Below, in pieces: positions 5,986 through 8,433 of a DNA stretch of 8,433 nucleotides. Source of the DNA: Bacillota bacterium. GTDB lineage: Bacteria > Bacillota > Clostridia > Peptostreptococcales > Anaerovoracaceae. Both the position numbers and the translations under genes were made by a program. The stretch spans positions 1 through 8,433 of the forward strand of contig JAFYKS010000165.1 of NCBI GenBank assembly GCA_017537495.1, written 5' to 3'. The stretch's first letter is position 1, and every line of letters starts with the position of its first letter. A model generated the notes under the pieces. It saw only the letters and a list, made by a program, of their open reading frames with translations, searched no databases and was not told the origin of the DNA.

Positions 5986-7949
5986 TTACCCATGATAATC
6001 TTTCCTCTGCGCTCCAGATCCGCAAGACGTTTACGCAGCTGATATTCGGTGGTACACAGACCGATGGCCTGCGCCTCCTCCAGAAGCTGGCGCCGTCCCA
6101 GCAGAACACCTGTCTGAAGCAGCTTCTCAATCAGCTGAAGGAGTTCATCTTCTTCCCTGGCGTCGGCTGCAGCAGACGCCGGTTCCGGCAGTCCCGGAAT
6201 ATCCTTCACATCGAGTACATCTCCGGTACGAAGAGCATCCATATAAATAATCATATTTTTTAATTCACGTACATTTCCCGGCCAGTTCTGCTGTTTCATC
6301 CATGCCAGCAGCTGGGGAGTCATGGTCACATGCCCTCCGCTCTGCTGTTTCAGCAGCATGGATGCCAGATACGGAATATCCTCTCTGCGGTTCCGCAAAG
6401 GAGGTACATAAACATGTCCGATTTTCAGACGATAATACAGGTCCTCCCTGAAAAGTCCCTGCTGCACCTTTTCCAGAAGATTCTGGTTCGTCGCAGCGAT
6501 AATACGCACGTCCACATAACGGATTTTGCCATCACCAATACGCATTACTTCCTTTTCCTGAAGTACACGAAGAAGGCCTACCTGCATTTTCAGAGAAATG
6601 TCCCCTATTTCATCCAGAAAGATGGTACCCCCGTGGGCCATTTCGAACACCCCTGCTTTACCTCCGCGGCGTGCTCCTGTAAACGCACCCTCTTCATATC
6701 CAAAGAGCTCACTTTCCATGAGAGAGTCATTGAGAGCACTGAAGTTAATAGCCAGATAAGGTTTGTCACTTCGCGCAGATGCCTGGTGAATGGCCGCAGC
6801 AAAGAGTTCCTTACCGGTACCGCTTTCCCCTTCAATCAGGATATTTAAGTCAGTTTGAGCCAGACGCAGTGCACGGTTCTTGGTTTCCGCCATCTGTTCC
6901 GACATGCCGAAAATGTCATCGAATGTATATTTTGAGTAGAATCCCTGCTGTACCAGTTCTCTGGCCAGCTTGCTGCTTTCCGTACGGATGGTATCTACAC
7001 TTCGGAATGTGCAGACTTCACGGTCCTGATCCAGAGAAAACCGGGAAGCCATCATGGTCTTTCCGTTCCATTCCACCAGCAGCTCCTTATGTTCACCCGG
7101 TGCCGTCCTCAGCACCTGCAGAATCCGAGTTTCCTTAATCACAGAGGCAATCTTCCTGCCGGCCACATCTTCCGCTATCCCCAAAAGCTTCCGCAGATGA
7201 CTGTTTAACATAATGATCCGCTCCGTATTCCGTCCGTAAACCATCATACCATCATCAATGGAGTCAATGAGCGACAGAAGATTCCGGTTAGCCTCATCCA
7301 CCAGGCCCGCAGACCGATACATTCTCTGGGTTGTGGCAATAATCCGTTCCAGATACTTGTTCAGATAGTCTGCTACCACTTCCAGCGGCCATCCCAGGAG
7401 ACTCCACACCTCCGCAATGGTTTCCACAGAAATAATTCGTGTCCCTATCTCATAAACCGGTCCGAATCCCTCAGGTACCAACTCCGGTTCCCCGACAGAA
7501 ATGCAGCACTGAATTTCGTCCGCAGGAAGACTATCCACAGAAACCTCCGGACTGTATGGAATATAACGCCAGTTGGAAAAACCGATACTCTGCAGATCAC
7601 CGATGGCGTCCTGCGCCGAAGCCAGTGAGTCATTGACCACCAGCACCGTCTTTTCACTTCCCAGGGATACCAGCATATTGATACAATCCACGTTAACGGT
7701 TCTTCTGGCGATGACAATCTGACTTTCTTCCCAGACCGCACCCATGTCCTTAACACGCTGCTCAAAAGATTCTCCTGTAAGCAGCAGTACTTTAGCCCGG
7801 ATGACTTCCGGAATTCCCTCCTCAAAGGAATAACTGGCCAGGGTTGCCTCCTTCGGCAGGTACTGCTTCAGCTGCTTATTTACACTGTTTCTCGTCTGCC
7901 GGCTGCCGGAGACAGTGGCAATATCCACGATTCCTGTGTGCATCAACAT
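5958..7949 (-). CDS. Sigma-54-dependent activator (N-terminal sensor, PAS-like, AAA+, winged-helix-like C-terminus)
   Basis: A 663-residue bacterial enhancer-binding protein that remodels RpoN-RNA polymerase using ATP. Residues 1 to about 205 form a mixed alpha/beta sensory region, loosely like PrpR_N-type sensors but not firmly assigned. Residues 222-315 look like a PAS domain ([16 protein letters not shown]). The AAA+ domain runs from about 340 to 570: Walker A GESGTGKE (374-381), GAFTGA sigma-54 contact loop (421-426, intact), Walker [12 protein letters not shown] (440-450, Asp446-Glu447), REDLYYRL (501-508) with likely arginine fingers, and WPGNVREL (556-563). The C-terminus (604-663) has GRRQLLEEA, then [17 protein letters not shown] and a short basic wing, and does not look like a Fis helix-turn-helix. 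Start: first ATG 7 bases after GAGGG. It probably controls the sigma-54 promoter at 2015-2031 and, through shared repeats, itself. The effector is unknown, perhaps a beta-aspartyl dipeptide or amino acid. Confidence 0.93.
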   Translation of the reverse strand: MLMHTGIVDIATVSGSRQTRNSVNKQLKQYLPKEATLASYSFEEGIPEVIRAKVLLLTGESFEQRVKDMGAVWEESQIVIARRTVNVDCINMLVSLGSEKTVLVVNDSLASAQDAIGDLQSIGFSNWRYIPYSPEVSVDSLPADEIQCCISVGEPELVPEGFGPVYEIGTRIISVETIAEVWSLLGWPLEVVADYLNKYLERIIATTQRMYRSAGLVDEANRNLLSLIDSIDDGMMVYGRNTERIIMLNSHLRKLLGIAEDVAGRKIASVIKETRILQVLRTAPGEHKELLVEWNGKTMMASRFSLDQDREVCTFRSVDTIRTESSKLARELVQQGFYSKYTFDDIFGMSEQMAETKNRALRLAQTDLNILIEGESGTGKELFAAAIHQASARSDKPYLAINFSALNDSLMESELFGYEEGAFTGARRGGKAGVFEMAHGGTIFLDEIGDISLKMQVGLLRVLQEKEVMRIGDGKIRYVDVRIIAATNQNLLEKVQQGLFREDLYYRLKIGHVYVPPLRNRREDIPYLASMLLKQQSGGHVTMTPQLLAWMKQQNWPGNVRELKNMIIYMDALRTGDVLDVKDIPGLPEPASAAADAREEDELLQLIEKLLQTGVLLGRRQLLEEAQAIGLCTTEYQLRKRLADLERRGKIIMGKGKVGIQLP

Positions 7950-7975
7950 CGTTCCGCCCTCTCTTCACAAAATCT

Positions 7976-8031
7976 TTCACCCATTATTCTACCATTCATC
8001 CATTAGACTTTCCACTGTTTTTTCACTCATT
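7976..8031 (-). promoter_or_regulatory. Regulator gene promoter with overlapping TTCAYYCATT operators
   Basis: Reading on the plus strand, TTCACCCATT (7976-7985), TTCATCCATT (7995-8004) and TTCACTCATT (8022-8031) are three near-identical decamers. A candidate sigma-A promoter for the minus-strand regulator is TGGAAA (8014-8009), 17 bases, TAGAAT (7991-7986). The -35 is weak (4 of 6), the -10 good. The 21-base stretch 7976-7996 agrees at 19 positions with 1857-1877 upstream of iadA and covers the -10 box, which would fit autorepression by the bound regulator. Confidence 0.5.
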
Positions 8032-8035
8032 AAGA

Positions 8036-8433
8036 TCACAGACCGCCATAAAACACGTACATAATATTCCAGATGCCCACTCCTGCCAGCCCAAGCTCCC
8101 GGACAATCTGCAGTCTTGCCCTCCAGCTTTCTTCATTCTCAAACCATACGATGTGCTGCCGCCCCGCCGGATCGGTGTATTCAAAGAAAGGCGCCATGGC
8201 CACGTCGTCCCACTGAATCGGCACGCCGTAATATTCTGCCCTGGCCTCTGCCTGATAATTGGTCAGTTTCTCCGCCCTGGATTCACCCTGCACAAAGGGC
8301 AGCGTCCAGTCGTACCCATAATTGTTCAGGCCCATCAAAATCTTCTCCGGCGGAATCTCCGTCACCGCATATTCCAGTACTCTCCGTACATTGACAATAG
8401 GCGATACAGGCTGCGGTTCCCCGTAGGTATAGC
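8036..8433 (-). CDS. GH18 glycosidase, YaaH/SleL-like, C-terminal part (5' end beyond window)
   Basis: The reading frame is open from the right edge to a TGA at 8036-8038, giving 131 codons of the C-terminal half of a glycoside hydrolase 18 domain. It includes YTYGEPQPVSPIVNVRRVLE followed by YAVTEIPPEKILMG, then LNNYGYDWTLPF, and later HIVWFENEESWRARLQ and LGLAGVGIWNIM, all typical of spore cortex peptidoglycan N-acetylglucosaminidases of the YaaH/SleL type. The catalytic DxxDxDxE motif and any LysM repeats would lie beyond the window, so catalysis cannot be judged. The protein stops soon after GIWNIM (YVFYGGL), somewhat earlier than relatives I recall. A GTG at 8363 is internal, not the start, because homology continues upstream of it. 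There is no clear terminator in the 86 bases before the regulator gene, so read-through is possible. It is probably unrelated in function to the iadA operon. Confidence 0.85.
   Translation of the reverse strand, partial: YTYGEPQPVSPIVNVRRVLEYAVTEIPPEKILMGLNNYGYDWTLPFVQGESRAEKLTNYQAEARAEYYGVPIQWDDVAMAPFFEYTDPAGRQHIVWFENEESWRARLQIVRELGLAGVGIWNIMYVFYGGL

Noticed and set aside
8036..8433. Frameshift at the end of the GH18 gene as an explanation for its early stop
   Set aside because: Translating the other two minus frames past the stop shows no continuation of the GH18 C-terminus, so a naturally short end is more likely.

Overview
The window looks like a chromosomal segment from a Bacillota (Firmicutes) anaerobe. 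The evidence is a ZTP/pfl-type riboswitch in front of purE, strong AGGAGG-type ribosome binding sites, U-rich intrinsic terminators, a YaaH-like GH18 hydrolase, and a sigma-54 control unit for amino-acid or peptide use. I cannot name the species; an amino-acid-fermenting member of the Clostridia or Negativicutes is a guess.

Left part (1-1762, minus strand): a purine biosynthesis operon in the order purE-purM, with purM cut by the left window edge. Upstream of purE are a consensus sigma-A promoter (TTGACT, 17 bp, TATAAT), a ZTP riboswitch with a visible pseudoknot, and a terminator whose 5' arm reuses the ligand-binding UGGGC segment. This is a transcriptional ON switch.

Centre (1835-5892, plus strand): helically phased CCCAT repeats, a textbook -24/-12 sigma-54 promoter, iadA (isoaspartyl dipeptidase, probably starting at a TTG), an intercistronic hairpin, a YfcC/DcuC-family membrane transporter, a strong terminator, and a cytoplasmic beta-lactamase-family serine hydrolase. 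The likely theme is uptake and hydrolysis of small peptides such as beta-aspartyl dipeptides. The substrates of the transporter and hydrolase are not shown by the sequence.

Right part (5958-7949, minus strand): a sigma-54 activator with an N-terminal sensory region, a PAS-like domain, an AAA+ domain with an intact GAFTGA loop and a non-Fis C-terminal domain. It converges on the serine hydrolase gene across a two-way terminator. Its promoter carries the same decamer (TTCACCCATT and close variants) that is repeated about 150 bp upstream of the sigma-54 promoter of iadA. This ties regulator and operon together as one self-regulated unit and is the most interesting signal in the window.

At the right edge (8036-8433, minus strand) is the C-terminal part of a GH18 spore-cortex-type glycosidase. 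It lies just upstream of the regulator with no clear terminator between them.
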